64,000 nt of DNA from Candidatus Bandiella numerosa (lineage in GTDB: Bacteria; Pseudomonadota; Alphaproteobacteria; Rickettsiales; Midichloriaceae): NCBI RefSeq assembly GCF_029981845.1, contig NZ_CP104164.1:1054001-1118000 (forward strand), in the 5' to 3' direction. A model generated the notes under the pieces. The model saw only the letters and a list, made by a program, of their open reading frames with translations. It was not told where the DNA came from and did no database searches. Below are positions 28,201-37,542 of this stretch, in pieces. The stretch's first letter is position 1; every line of letters starts with the position of its first letter. Position numbers and translations under genes: made by a program.

Positions 28201-31200
28201 TTTGATATTACTTATACTGTAGAAACAGAAATTGAAGAGAATTACCCAAGTCAAGCAAAAATAAAAGATGAGGCTGCGTTTAGAAATAATTTAGTGGAGG
28301 ATTTCGACTCTTTCAAAGAACTCCATGACTCGAATCTTGTATTGTTGAGGAAATTATTTGATATAGATGGTATTGTACGGGTTCTTTTTGAAGAAAAAAG
28401 GGAAATAAATGTTTATGGTATATGGTCAGTAATAAACCATGCCCCAGAAGAGTGGAGTTTAGAATATGAAAATTTCGGATATCAAGGGTTGGTAAACAAT
28501 TTTTTTGATACTCATGCTATGTTCCGAATGATGTCTACTTTTAATAGTGTGAGAAAGGCTATTAATAAAAATCCTAGCCTACAGCACACTGGAGATAATC
28601 TTATTGCTATATTAGCGGAAGAACTTGAGGCTTTATTATATCAATATCCAAAATTACAAAAATATTTTGATCAGTATATTGATATAAGAAATTTCTTTAA
28701 CCATCCTAGCCCTAATCCTCACCAATATTTAGTTATTAAGTCAGGCACTACCTATCTTTCTAAAGATGGAACTTTAGCACAACAAATAGAATTTTTTTCC
28801 TTACATTTTAAGTTTATCTTAGAAAACATTCTTCAAAGATTAGCGGTTGGAGTTATAGAAGATGTTTTTGAAGACTACTTCGACAATTTGGGATTATTAT
28901 TATTGGAACATGAAGCTCTAGATACAGATTGGCTTACTGGAGATCAAATTGCAACTGTAGGAAACGCAATAAATAACGATCAAGCTATTAGGTTTATACC
29001 AACAATAGATGCATACCTTCCCCCTGATAATCATGGATCTGTAGAGACAATGGTTCGAGATCTTGCTGATGATAACGCTATTGCTGCAGTTATTAACATC
29101 GGGAACAATTTAAATGTAAGGGTTGGAGCAGGAAATCATTGGGTGTTATACTTTGCTACTCGGGGAGCTGACGGCGAAATGCACGGAGTTCTATTAAATC
29201 CTATGGGGAATAACCTATATGATTTAACACTTCAAGGTATACAACAAAGAATAACAGGTGCGTATCCTGGTGAAACGCATATTGAAATACTAAATTTAGG
29301 TTTACAAACAGATGGTCATAATTGTGGAGTTTGGGTTCTGTGGTTTTTGGAAAGAATAAACCAACTACAGCAAGGAGGTGCTGCTTTAAATCAAGAATTC
29401 GTTCAAAATTTACCTGATGTTCTCAGACAACTTAATGGTGATGGTATCACTGCAAAGAGAGAGGAATATAAAGCAATTGCAGAAGCTAGTAATGACTCTC
29501 AAAATGTTGCTCCATGTTCAGAGGAGGATGAAAAGATGAGTGGGGAAGGGTCTTTAAAATTACAACCAGAATATCATAAACTTTCACCTATTGATCCATT
29601 TTATAATAGATATTATAAATATGGGTTAGATGAAATGCTACTTCTTAGATTAAAAGATGCTAATTTACAAGATATAGCTGTGTTACCAGTATTTAAATTA
29701 AGTATACATACTTTACAAACTACGTTACCAGAAATAACAAAAAAACTAGATGAAGGCTTTGATAAAGTAATAGTGCCAGGTAATATTGAAGGGAAACATT
29801 GGGTAGGTTTTTTATTTCAAAAGACTGTAGATAGTTTAAAAATGTTATACTTAGATTCAGAACTTGATGAGTTAGTTTTAAGTTTTAAAAATCAGTTTAT
29901 TGAGTATTTTCAAGAAGAATACCAAGACGTACTGATTATAGAAGAAGGAGTAGAGAGACAAAAATATAATAATTGTGGTCCTGAGGTTATAGAAAATTTT
30001 ATGTATTATTTAACAGGAAGTAGAACAACACAAGAAGCAGCAGTATATTTGCATTCACTATTGTTAGAAAATACTTTATTGGATCCAGAAATATATAAAT
30101 TAAAAATAGAAGATAATAATAAGCTTATTAAATTTTTATCTAATAGTGGCCCAATGCCAATGCAATATACGCCTATCGTATATGAAGAAAGATTGATTAC
30201 TATTATGAATGAAATTAATCAAAGCTTCAAATTAGCTAATAGTGATTCTAGTAGTAAGATGATAATGGAAGAGACGTATGATAGTATACAATTTCAAGGT
30301 GGAGTAGTTGTAGGTGCTTTAAATGAGCGTATCATTAAGCTTGACCAAGAGCGAGATGATAGGGCCATGGCAACAATAATGCAAGAAGATGGATATCATA
30401 GAGTTGAGATAGATGATAATATACAACAAATATCAGATAGAAGTTCAGCATTATTACAGCCTAATGATGAATCAAGTCAAGAGTTAGATAGTCAATTTAT
30501 GTTGATAGATGAACAAGTAAGAATTGGTATATCTGGTAATAATAGGCAAGAACACTCTGCAGTTGCTTTGATAGCAGGAGGAGTAGAAGAAAGTATTGTT
30601 CCGGTAACCACTTTAGCAATTACAGACGGTAATAGCCATTATAGAAGCGATAATACAGGTATAAGCCCTAAATCTGGATTTATTGGATATTTAGCAAATT
30701 TAGCAGAAGAATTTGTTAGTTCTGTAAGTAGCAGAGCTATGAGTATTGGTAATACTATGATAAATGGTATAATGAAAAACGAGTATATTAAGGGGAAAAT
30801 ACTAAATTATGTTTATTACGAGGAAGTTGTAGGAGTAAATAGTGTAATAAGTAAAGAATATGTACAAGGATCAACAAATAGTGGTGTACAAGAAGTACTA
30901 AAGAAACATCCATTTACATGGGATAAAAAAGACTTCAAAAAGCTAAAATTAGTTGTACATCCTGATAAAGGAGGTAACGCTGAAGATTTTAGAGCAATAA
31001 ATGAATTTGAAGATCAAATAGGTAAGACAGAGCGGATATATGAAAATATACATAAAAAGTTAGCAGAAAAACTACAACCAAAAATACAAAAAGTATCTAT
31101 ATATGCAAAAGGAGCAGATGTAGGAATAGATTTAGCTAAGGTATATTTAAAACCTAATGTAGAAAATGTTTTAAATACAATATACGATGGAATTGTATTA

Positions 31201-33012
31201 TATAATAAGGTGTCTCCTAATGTACTTGGTGCATCAGTAGTTATGGTAACAACACCAATAACATCTTTATATAATTTATATCAAGGAGACTATGAAAAAG
31301 CAGGTATTCAAGGTATAAATGGTTTAAGTTATTATATGCTAAATAGTAAATATTTACCAGGATATGGATTACATGCATATGCAGGATTAAATGGAATAAC
31401 AATAGCGTATGATATCTATAAAGGAGAGTATTTAGAAGCTGGATTGCAAATAGTAGGAATTGCAGGCATGGTATTTGCGCCGACATTAACTGGAGCATAT
31501 TATGCCATTAGATATACATATAACAATGCTTATGGGCTGTATCAGTTATATCAAGCAAAACAACAAGAAAATATATTAGGATTCAATAATATAATAGCAA
31601 GGCTATTAGTGAAAACAATTAATGATAATATCCATGATAAAGTGATACAAAATATATTAAGAAGTATAAGTTTAGATCAGAGATTAGAAGAAGCGGGAAT
31701 TAAAGAAGAAGTAGCTATTATAAGTAATGAATATAATGAGAGAGAGGGTATAGCTTTAATAAGCTTAGAAGACATTGCAGGATATTTAAAAGATAAAAAC
31801 AAAGTAGTTATAAGACAGATAAATAATTTAGATGCTACTAAACTTATAAAAGAGAAAGTGGATAAATTAATCAATAAAAGAGGAGTGCTAAATTATTTAA
31901 AAGAGTATGTAGGGTATGCAAGTGATGGTATAAGTGAAACAAAGAAAGTTGAGAGTAGTGAGAGTATTAAGTTAGAAATTATGCAACTACTTGGTAAAAA
32001 AGATGTAAATTACGATGAAGTGGAGGTAATAATTAAAAATGCGATAGATGTAATAAAATCAAAATACTTATCAAACTTATATGATAGCACTGTAAATAAT
32101 GAAGTTTTAAAAGTTTTAAAAGAAATAGAAGAGGAAGTATTAGTTGTAAAAGATAAAGACAGAGGAAGAGAAGAAAAAGAAGAAGGAAGGGATAAAGGAA
32201 GTAAGGAATATTATACTGAAGAAGTAAGTAGGATGATAGTAGGGAAAGATGGAGAAGGAATAACAATTACCGAAGTATCGCCATATAAGCAACTAACAGG
32301 TCAAACTAGTGAAGAACAATCATATTGCAATAGAATTAGTAAAGAAAATGAGGAAAATAAAATATATGAAAGTATAAAATGTATAAGGAAAGATTTAGAT
32401 ATTGCAGATATTACAAATAACAAATTACATTTACCTATGATGATGGGATTAGATGAAGCAGTAGCAGATATATTAATTGATTCTAAAAACAGTAATAATA
32501 ATTCTAAAGATAATAACAAAGATGTTCTTTATTACTGGAATAAAGAACATAAAACAAAGTTAGAGAAAGCATTGATAAATTTATCTAATAATGGAGAGCT
32601 GATTAATAACATAACTAAGAAAATAGAAGAATCAAAGAGCTGGATAATACCGCAATCTGTAAAACAAGAAATTATAACGGAAGAGTATATAAAAGAAAAA
32701 ACAGAAAAGGAGTTAGGTATTGTTGGGAGTGTTATGAATTATGGTAAGTCGTTCTTTGTATTAGATAATAGGAGTTTAAATGATAGATTGGAAGAGTACC
32801 TAGTAAGTAAAGTAACTGATAAGAGTAAAGAATCTGATGTAGCAACAATGATAAAAATAATGAGTGTTAATAAAGAAGAATGCTATATGCATGGGTATAT
32901 ATTAGATAGTTATGCTGAGATAATAGATCATGAAACAGTAAAGTCTAATAACAGTGAGTTATGTAATAATGAAATATCTAATTATATTAATAAAGGAGAT
33001 ATGGATGCGTAA
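25291..33012 (+). CDS. Giant multidomain protein: three Ulp1-like C48 protease domains, HEPN-like motifs, J domain
   Basis: The start at 25291 follows AAAGGAGTGATT; the frame also extends 15 codons upstream. Of 2573 residues, domain A (about 1-200) has His76 in LHW, Asp96 in YYDS, Gln130 and Cys136 in SSCG, the Ulp1/C48 arrangement H-D-Q-x5-C. Domain B (about 1240-1370) has His1283 in NHW, Asn1303 in place of Asp, Gln1339 and Cys1345 in QTDGHNCGVWV. Domain C (about 1450-1600) has His1503, Asp1522, Gln1557 and Cys1562. HEPN-type motifs RDIISH (442-447) and RNFFNH (1133-1138) lie in long helical regions. HPD at 1890-1892 marks a J domain, followed by hydrophobic segments (about 1960-2080) and a charged tail. 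Probably a secreted host-acting effector or toxin; no signal peptide is seen. Confidence 0.8.
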   Translation: MKNGSYKVNPVYWYQDHNMWWLLNLRAQQEGFTNTIVMPPIGEVNQLTEQLAQEAQRNESIPNRTLLIPYNIGNLHWIGIVIQIVDNQIQTRTYYDSTPEQNGTLISLLVTLKRFEEAGLVLEKGDGLTQLDDSSCGPLTIENLINAARNQLVTGKIYATLIRQQHISIMENYHPEARFYTEQLYNTPAVAKGIRNIKVKKEMSQNDKEVLEKIIKTCNFIQRIYEKYKLTPEILNHNHLGYRAFFLLELSKAPSYWPEEYKDNTVIAEESVSERLIADNPVRYIWGSLNNISELAKQLSWDVKNGKYPGNMFWQHLELLSEFILNNSDPIINQAAVRLLQSPENGIAFVKTTLEAVLAGKDSPKNENFNNVVGYYYSKIAISDIYQILKDLNENLGSRTALQNSIAIFRVIQKIGEYLKAVPQSILDLANLPERGLFSNMRDIISHAKAINYFQLIKENRDFEDLLPALQAELSLLEQEFRKIEAIIKGARDLDALYTSQGVAGGQLDWEKLKEFSAFLEKNLSLSEGKVLGKFDLDAELKQELEKLGKSHKLPSQAYSKVKKLLEQLASDVIDDKQSTAEVLDNFHKQVTAFDRLPPDKQQVLNDLADTINHLLQEVKKSISSIQGTTALKFIKNLCNCIDVKAFNDNLAKLKTHLLGNALLSQPNIEGLLAQLGDLFTQRMKILKYVRSESEGSNLTDNILDKLREKLASLSEKEELEEALKNVLKGEKQDLIQNVIQKLSPIFEKLKVIKKLKVILIPEKYHADVSSGQEKELNTLMRDFRAVFKKDFDKKLDSFIERLKKKIPSINDKKLDELKVQIVKLKSELKEMEVPKDEVLKTLLEAYNVFSKRNSKEPEKDPQNLENELLGDVGKLAALLALDDEDLMTNGILDYALLHELYDTVLRDLGLEISEFDYFNGQLEFLERDLFEVVLGKIAESREDKAARAVKKAQKEITDFLALLDTLREVFDITYTVETEIEENYPSQAKIKDEAAFRNNLVEDFDSFKELHDSNLVLLRKLFDIDGIVRVLFEEKREINVYGIWSVINHAPEEWSLEYENFGYQGLVNNFFDTHAMFRMMSTFNSVRKAINKNPSLQHTGDNLIAILAEELEALLYQYPKLQKYFDQYIDIRNFFNHPSPNPHQYLVIKSGTTYLSKDGTLAQQIEFFSLHFKFILENILQRLAVGVIEDVFEDYFDNLGLLLLEHEALDTDWLTGDQIATVGNAINNDQAIRFIPTIDAYLPPDNHGSVETMVRDLADDNAIAAVINIGNNLNVRVGAGNHWVLYFATRGADGEMHGVLLNPMGNNLYDLTLQGIQQRITGAYPGETHIEILNLGLQTDGHNCGVWVLWFLERINQLQQGGAALNQEFVQNLPDVLRQLNGDGITAKREEYKAIAEASNDSQNVAPCSEEDEKMSGEGSLKLQPEYHKLSPIDPFYNRYYKYGLDEMLLLRLKDANLQDIAVLPVFKLSIHTLQTTLPEITKKLDEGFDKVIVPGNIEGKHWVGFLFQKTVDSLKMLYLDSELDELVLSFKNQFIEYFQEEYQDVLIIEEGVERQKYNNCGPEVIENFMYYLTGSRTTQEAAVYLHSLLLENTLLDPEIYKLKIEDNNKLIKFLSNSGPMPMQYTPIVYEERLITIMNEINQSFKLANSDSSSKMIMEETYDSIQFQGGVVVGALNERIIKLDQERDDRAMATIMQEDGYHRVEIDDNIQQISDRSSALLQPNDESSQELDSQFMLIDEQVRIGISGNNRQEHSAVALIAGGVEESIVPVTTLAITDGNSHYRSDNTGISPKSGFIGYLANLAEEFVSSVSSRAMSIGNTMINGIMKNEYIKGKILNYVYYEEVVGVNSVISKEYVQGSTNSGVQEVLKKHPFTWDKKDFKKLKLVVHPDKGGNAEDFRAINEFEDQIGKTERIYENIHKKLAEKLQPKIQKVSIYAKGADVGIDLAKVYLKPNVENVLNTIYDGIVLYNKVSPNVLGASVVMVTTPITSLYNLYQGDYEKAGIQGINGLSYYMLNSKYLPGYGLHAYAGLNGITIAYDIYKGEYLEAGLQIVGIAGMVFAPTLTGAYYAIRYTYNNAYGLYQLYQAKQQENILGFNNIIARLLVKTINDNIHDKVIQNILRSISLDQRLEEAGIKEEVAIISNEYNEREGIALISLEDIAGYLKDKNKVVIRQINNLDATKLIKEKVDKLINKRGVLNYLKEYVGYASDGISETKKVESSESIKLEIMQLLGKKDVNYDEVEVIIKNAIDVIKSKYLSNLYDSTVNNEVLKVLKEIEEEVLVVKDKDRGREEKEEGRDKGSKEYYTEEVSRMIVGKDGEGITITEVSPYKQLTGQTSEEQSYCNRISKENEENKIYESIKCIRKDLDIADITNNKLHLPMMMGLDEAVADILIDSKNSNNNSKDNNKDVLYYWNKEHKTKLEKALINLSNNGELINNITKKIEESKSWIIPQSVKQEIITEEYIKEKTEKELGIVGSVMNYGKSFFVLDNRSLNDRLEEYLVSKVTDKSKESDVATMIKIMSVNKEECYMHGYILDSYAEIIDHETVKSNNSELCNNEISNYINKGDMDA

Positions 33013-33048
33013 AACTATGCTTTACAAAAACCCTATTTTAGACAGAAA

Positions 33049-33255
33049 TTGACAAATATAACAAAAAGAGGTGGTCCTAAAAAACTGGACGGGAAGGAAA
33101 GGATAAATTCTGATATAAAAATAAATAAAATATCGGAGCCATTATTTAAAAATGTAAGTTTTGAAGCAAAAAAAATAATAGAAAAAAGCGAAGGACCAGG
33201 CCAAACAGGAGAATCTTTTATCGACCATTTAATAGGTAGATATCATAGTGTATGA
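33049..33255 (+). CDS. Small unknown frame after the giant gene
   Basis: A frame of 68 codons that would begin with TTG at 33049, 36 bases after the giant gene. It is rich in Lys and Ile and ends GQTGESFIDHLIGRYHSV. There is no clear ribosome site and no recognised family. It may be the tail of a gene whose 5' part was lost, or a downstream cistron. Confidence 0.3.
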   Translation: MTNITKRGGPKKLDGKERINSDIKINKISEPLFKNVSFEAKKIIEKSEGPGQTGESFIDHLIGRYHSV

Positions 33256-33258
33256 GTA

Positions 33259-33346
33259 TTAACCGAATGCCATTGGTGGTAAGGCAGCTGCGCTGAGAGA
33301 CTCTCCCTACAAAAATCTATATCTCCCCCACCTCTACCGTCGGTTA
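33259..33346 (-). ncRNA. GC-rich structured region after the micro-peptide gene
   Basis: This block is clearly richer in G and C than its surroundings. TAACCGA (33260-33266) and TCGGTTA (33340-33346) are complementary ends about 75 bases apart. Inside them GGTGG pairs with CCACC, GAGAG with CTCTC, and CAGC with GCTG. On the minus strand it directly follows, and includes, the stop codon of the signal-peptide gene, so it may be a structured 3' UTR or small RNA. I could not match it to a known RNA family. No U-run follows, so it is not a standard terminator. Confidence 0.35.
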
Positions 33347-33436
33347 CCAACCAGTATTAGCAAATGCAGAACTCGAAGCTAAAACTAAAACAGCTACAAC
33401 AACAACTGCAAATAATTTATTTTTGATTTTGATCAT
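33344..33436 (-). CDS. Micro-gene: signal peptide followed by only four residues
   Basis: A 30-codon frame with AAGGGG seven bases before the ATG. It reads MIKIKNKLFAVVVVAVLVLA, then SSSAFA, then NTGW and stop: a textbook Sec signal peptide with an AxA-type cleavage site, leaving a tetrapeptide. It has its own promoter-like sequence at 33492-33519 and lies downstream of the symporter-histidine kinase. It could release a tiny peptide signal. Equally, it may be the surviving start of a gene whose body was lost, or part of a longer protein with a premature stop; no continuation was found in the same frame. Confidence 0.5.
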   Translation of the reverse strand: MIKIKNKLFAVVVVAVLVLASSSAFANTGW

Positions 33437-33491
33437 AATAACCCCTTTATATTTGTTTATGTTGCTAACGTCAAAAGCAACTTTAGCTCTA

Positions 33492-33519
33492 ATTATCACC
33501 CACCTATATATAGTGTCAA
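33492..33519 (-). promoter_or_regulatory. Sigma-70-like promoter of the micro-gene
   Basis: On the minus strand TTGACA (33519-33514) and GATAAT (33497-33492) are separated by 16 bases. The site starts 8 bases after the kinase stop codon and about 55 bases before the micro-gene ATG, so the small gene can be transcribed on its own. Confidence 0.6.
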
Positions 33520-33526
33520 GGTTTTT

Positions 33527-36266
33527 TTAATCTTTTTTAGGAAATTTTAGTATAAAAGTAGTATATTTTCCCTCTATTGACTCACATTTGATTGATCCGC
33601 CAATATCCTCCATGATTACTTTACAGAAAGAAAGACCAATACCTATACCACTTTTGCTTTGGGTAAAAAACTTATCAAATATCTTCCCTATAATTTCCTC
33701 TTTTATTCCTCTACCATAATCTTTAAAATACAATTCATTATTTTCTGCTCTCACCTCTATTTTTATATTATATCCACTATGTGCACAAGAATTCTTTATA
33801 AGGTTTATTACTACATATTTTAAGCTATTAAAAGAACATTCAACCTTAAAGTTGTCTATTATGTACAATTTTATGTTTTTGAGCTCAGGAATATATAATG
33901 TATATTCTTTAATTGCCGCTTGTATTACATCTCCAATTAATATAACTCCCTTTTCTTCATTTTGTACTGAACCCCTTAACGATGTTAAAAGGTTATCAAC
34001 TGTATTTAATCCATGTTGACTTATATCTATTAGCATATTAGTTGCATCCTTAAGCACCTCATAATTCTCTCTTTTCATTATAAAATCTTCTTTTGTATAA
34101 TGTATTTCTACATTTGCTGTATCTTTTTCCATATTATCAAGAACATCTTTAAATAGGTAAGATTGCATACTTGTGATAGATATAGGTGTTTTTATTTCAT
34201 GCGCTATCATCTCACCAAACACTTGCATCATACTTAACTTTTCCTTTTGAAGTTTATCTTTTTGAACAGATTTTTTCTCTTTTTCCCTCATAATAATTTG
34301 TGATACAAAAATTAATGATAGATAAATATAAAAAACTAAATGAAAAGAATAACCTATATTAATTGTACTTGCTTCTACCATATATAAGATACACCCTAAT
34401 ATAAATCCTATAGTCATACTTATTAGAAATGTGATGGAATTAAGAAATTGATATAATAAAAAAGTAGTTAATAATGAGTTAATAACCCAAATATGACTGT
34501 CATTACTATGAGATGTGTAATAGAACAGCAAATAACTTGATACTAATGGTAGGCAAAAGATGACGCATATATAATAACACATATTATAATACTTTTTCAC
34601 CAACTTTTCTGGGAATAGTATATCTCTTACCATGAATATAAGAACCAATCCATATCCTATTATTATTAAATAAGGTAAAAGATTTTTAGTATTATCAAGA
34701 TATAAAGAAAAAATAAAATAATAAGAAAAAATAAATAAACTAAAGTTATTTAACATTGTTGATTTAGTTTCAATATCTTTATTAATTTTGCTTGTAAGGT
34801 ATATACATTTAAATTTCTTAATCTTAAAGAACAGGCTTATAACAATATTATAAAGTAAATGATATAATCCATTTACTCTTTCAACAAAAATTTTATATAA
34901 ATTTTTATTCCAAATTAATCCTGTAAAACTTCCTAAAATACCTATAAAAGTTAATAATAAAGGATATTGATTAAATAATAAAACAGTTAGAGTTGTAAAC
35001 AGCGTACTGAAAAAACAACTAGATATAAACTGTTTTTTATTAATTTTAAACCCTAATAAAGAAGCTGCTAATGGTATAATTAGCATATTAGTACCAAAAC
35101 TTCTTAATACTAACATTAACTGAAATAAGTGCTCTTTATAAATTATAAGAATAAATGGGGAGAGTGATAGCACCAATATAATAACCTTCATAACAACTAA
35201 TAGCCCTTTACTTCCTAATGTTGGAAAGTAATGTTTTATAAAATCATTTGTAATAATGGTACTAGTAGCATTCATATGAGAATCTGCTGTTGACATTAGA
35301 ATAGCAAAAAGTCCTGATATCATCAAACCCTTAATACCCAAAGGTAACCATTCAATATAATGAAAAATAATATTAGAAGAAAAAGGTTCATTTATTGATT
35401 TAATGATAACTAAATATGCTATTAGGCAAATAGAAAGCATAAATGGTATAGTTATCATAAATAACTTTTTAAAAACTGATTTAAGAACTTTTACATTACT
35501 AGCTAATAGTAAATATCTTTGCATAAAAGGAGCACTTAATTCAGGTATTAATGATGCTATTAAAAGTCCTATAGCTATAGGTAAATTGAATTCTACATCG
35601 TAATTTGATAGTGAAATAGAATTTATAAAATTCCCAGTAAAACTTGCATTTTTAATTGTTACAACATAAGAAGCTGGTATGACTAAGAAAAAAATTAAAA
35701 ATTGGAATACGTCTATAGCTATGATACCTCGTAACCCACCTAAAATAGAATAGATATTAATCACTGCTATCCCTATAATAATACCATGCCATAAATCTAT
35801 CTTAAAAAAATAATTGCATATAGCCCCAAAATGCTAAAATTTGTATTGTAGTAGCTCCTATACAATCTATTAGTACTGTCCAAAAAGCTATGATCTTACC
35901 ATATCTTCCGAAAAGGTTGTACATTATTTGGGTGAGTGTTGTACAATTTTGAAATTTATAAATTCCTGACGTTACTATTTTACCTGTAATAATCCAAAGG
36001 AAAGGTTGCATTAATACATAAATCAAAACTATTGGGTTTTTATAAATTTCATCAATATAACCTACAATAGTACCACCACCTATTGCGGTTGCAAAAATTG
36101 TACATACTAAAATTGAAGGTAAATTTTTATTTTTTCTCAATGTACAGAAGTCCTTATCTGTTTTTATAGTTTTTAAATGATAAAATCCTATACATATACA
36201 AATTAATAAATGCGCTGCAACTATTGCTATATCAAGTACAGTAAGATTGTTTAAATATGTTTGCAT
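33527..36266 (-). pseudogene. Symporter-histidine kinase fusion, frameshifted in a T run
   Basis: Frames 36266-35802 and 35764-33527 form one gene of about 913 codons. The N-terminal part is an SSS-family symporter and the C-terminal part a complete histidine kinase: H-box AHEIKTPISI, N-box INLIKNSCAHSG, and G-boxes DYGRGIKEE and GIGIGLSFCK. The first frame ends GYMQLFF-stop; removing one T from the seven-T run near 35806-35812 restores KIDLWHGIIIGIAVINIYSI. The gene follows a receiver protein by 39 bases and precedes the micro-gene. It may be dead, rescued by transcriptional slippage on the T run, or a sequencing error. Confidence 0.85.
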
Positions 36267-36305
36267 GTATATGATATTATAAAATTAGTAAACTGATTAT
36301 TGCAC

Positions 36306-36707
36306 CTACTTACCTTTACTTCTTCCTAAAAGTGAATTTTTAATTTCTGCTATAAATTTATCAGTTATAGGCTTGTATAAAATTTTATTGAATACTTTAT
36401 ATTTATCGTCATTTTCATATCTTATATGAGTTGCTTGCGTCACTAAAATTATTGGTGTATGGCAGTACTCATCATATGACCTTAGTGTATCTGCTAATTC
36501 TTGTCCATTTATTATAGGCATCTGATAATCCGTTACTATTATATCAAACTTTCCTTCGGTTTCGTTAATTATTAGATGTAAAGCATCTTCTCCATTTTTA
36601 GCAGTGGTAATTTCTAAATTCTCTAATTTCAGCATCGTTGCTAATATCTTTAATATATAAGGATTGTCATCTACTATTAATACTCTTTTCTTATCAATTT
36701 CATTCAT
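36306..36707 (-). CDS. Single-domain response regulator (CheY-like receiver)
   Basis: A 133-residue receiver with no output domain. The acidic pair is Asp13-Asp14 (LIVDDNPYIL), the phosphorylation site Asp60 (IIVTDYQMP), the conserved Thr is in IILVTQA (about residue 90), and Lys112 lies in LYKPITD. It is the first gene of the unit with the symporter-histidine kinase, which is its probable phosphodonor. The lack of output domain means that it must act by protein contact or in a phosphorelay. Confidence 0.93.
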   Translation of the reverse strand: MNEIDKKRVLIVDDNPYILKILATMLKLENLEITTAKNGEDALHLIINETEGKFDIIVTDYQMPIINGQELADTLRSYDEYCHTPIILVTQATHIRYENDDKYKVFNKILYKPITDKFIAEIKNSLLGRSKGK

Positions 36708-36963
36708 AAGGATAGTTATTTTTAATATTATCAGGATAAGGTAAATAGTATTTAGTGAAATACAATGATTATTTATACTATAAAATTATTTTCACAGAAA
36801 CATTTTATTTTTATTAAATAAGTGTTAGATATAACTATATATACAATCACTAGTAGACACTAATTGAAAGAAAGTTCTGATCTTAGATATAAAAATATTA
36901 TGTGCTTTAAATAAGTTATGATACCATCCACGTTACTATCAATTTGTAAAGAAATTTAAGCTA

Positions 36964-37351
36964 ATGCCCACAGTATTATTGGTAGATGACAACCCATATG
37001 TTATAAATTTTTTGAGCAAATGCTTTACAAATGAAGGTTTTGAAGTAATAAGTGCCTATAACGCTAAGTATGCAATAGAATTATTAATAGCAGAAAATAC
37101 ACCAGATATAAACGTTGTAATAACAGATTACGAAATGCCTGTTTATAAATGGTCTTGAATTTGCGAACACATTTAAAGAAATAGCAAAATACAAGTATGT
37201 TCCTATAATACTGTATACACAACATAGCTATATGAGCTGCAAAGATGAAAAATATAAAGTATTTGATTTAATATTAATAAAACCTAATATGCCTCAGGAA
37301 ATCATTAAAAAAGCTAAAGAATTATGTGAAAGTTCAAAATTTAAATTATAG
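36964..37351 (+). pseudogene. Second CheY-like receiver, frameshifted
   Basis: Frame 36964-37158 encodes VLLVDDNPYVINFL and VVITDYEMP and then stops after KWS. The second half, INGLEFANTFKEIAKYKYVP and LYTQHSYMSCKDEKYKVFDL then IKPNMPQEI, is in another frame and ends at 37351. One extra base near 37141 accounts for the break. It is a paralogue of the receiver at 36306 and is divergent from it. The sequence is otherwise well kept, so the loss looks recent. Confidence 0.82.
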
Positions 37352-37542
37352 AGGTCTTATACAGCGCTAAAAGCTAAATAAAAAATATATGATTTATATG
37401 GATATGATGCTTTTAGTAAAAAGGGAGAAGAACAATTTATGGGCTGCATAAACGTGATTAAGGTGCATGTAAATGCATATTGTAACTCCAGGGCTCTATG
37501 TGTAAACAATACCTACCACATTTTCACTCATATTTCGAATTG
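37352..37542. other. Spacer without a recognised feature
   Basis: This short spacer separates the broken receiver from the convergent MNT-type gene. I see no gene, hairpin terminator or repeat that I can support. Confidence 0.4.

Noticed and set aside
33260..33310. tRNA D-arm-like bases (GGTGGTAAGGCAGCTGCGCT)
   Set aside because: No seven-base anticodon loop, no T-arm GGTTCGA-type sequence and no acceptor pairing at tRNA distance.
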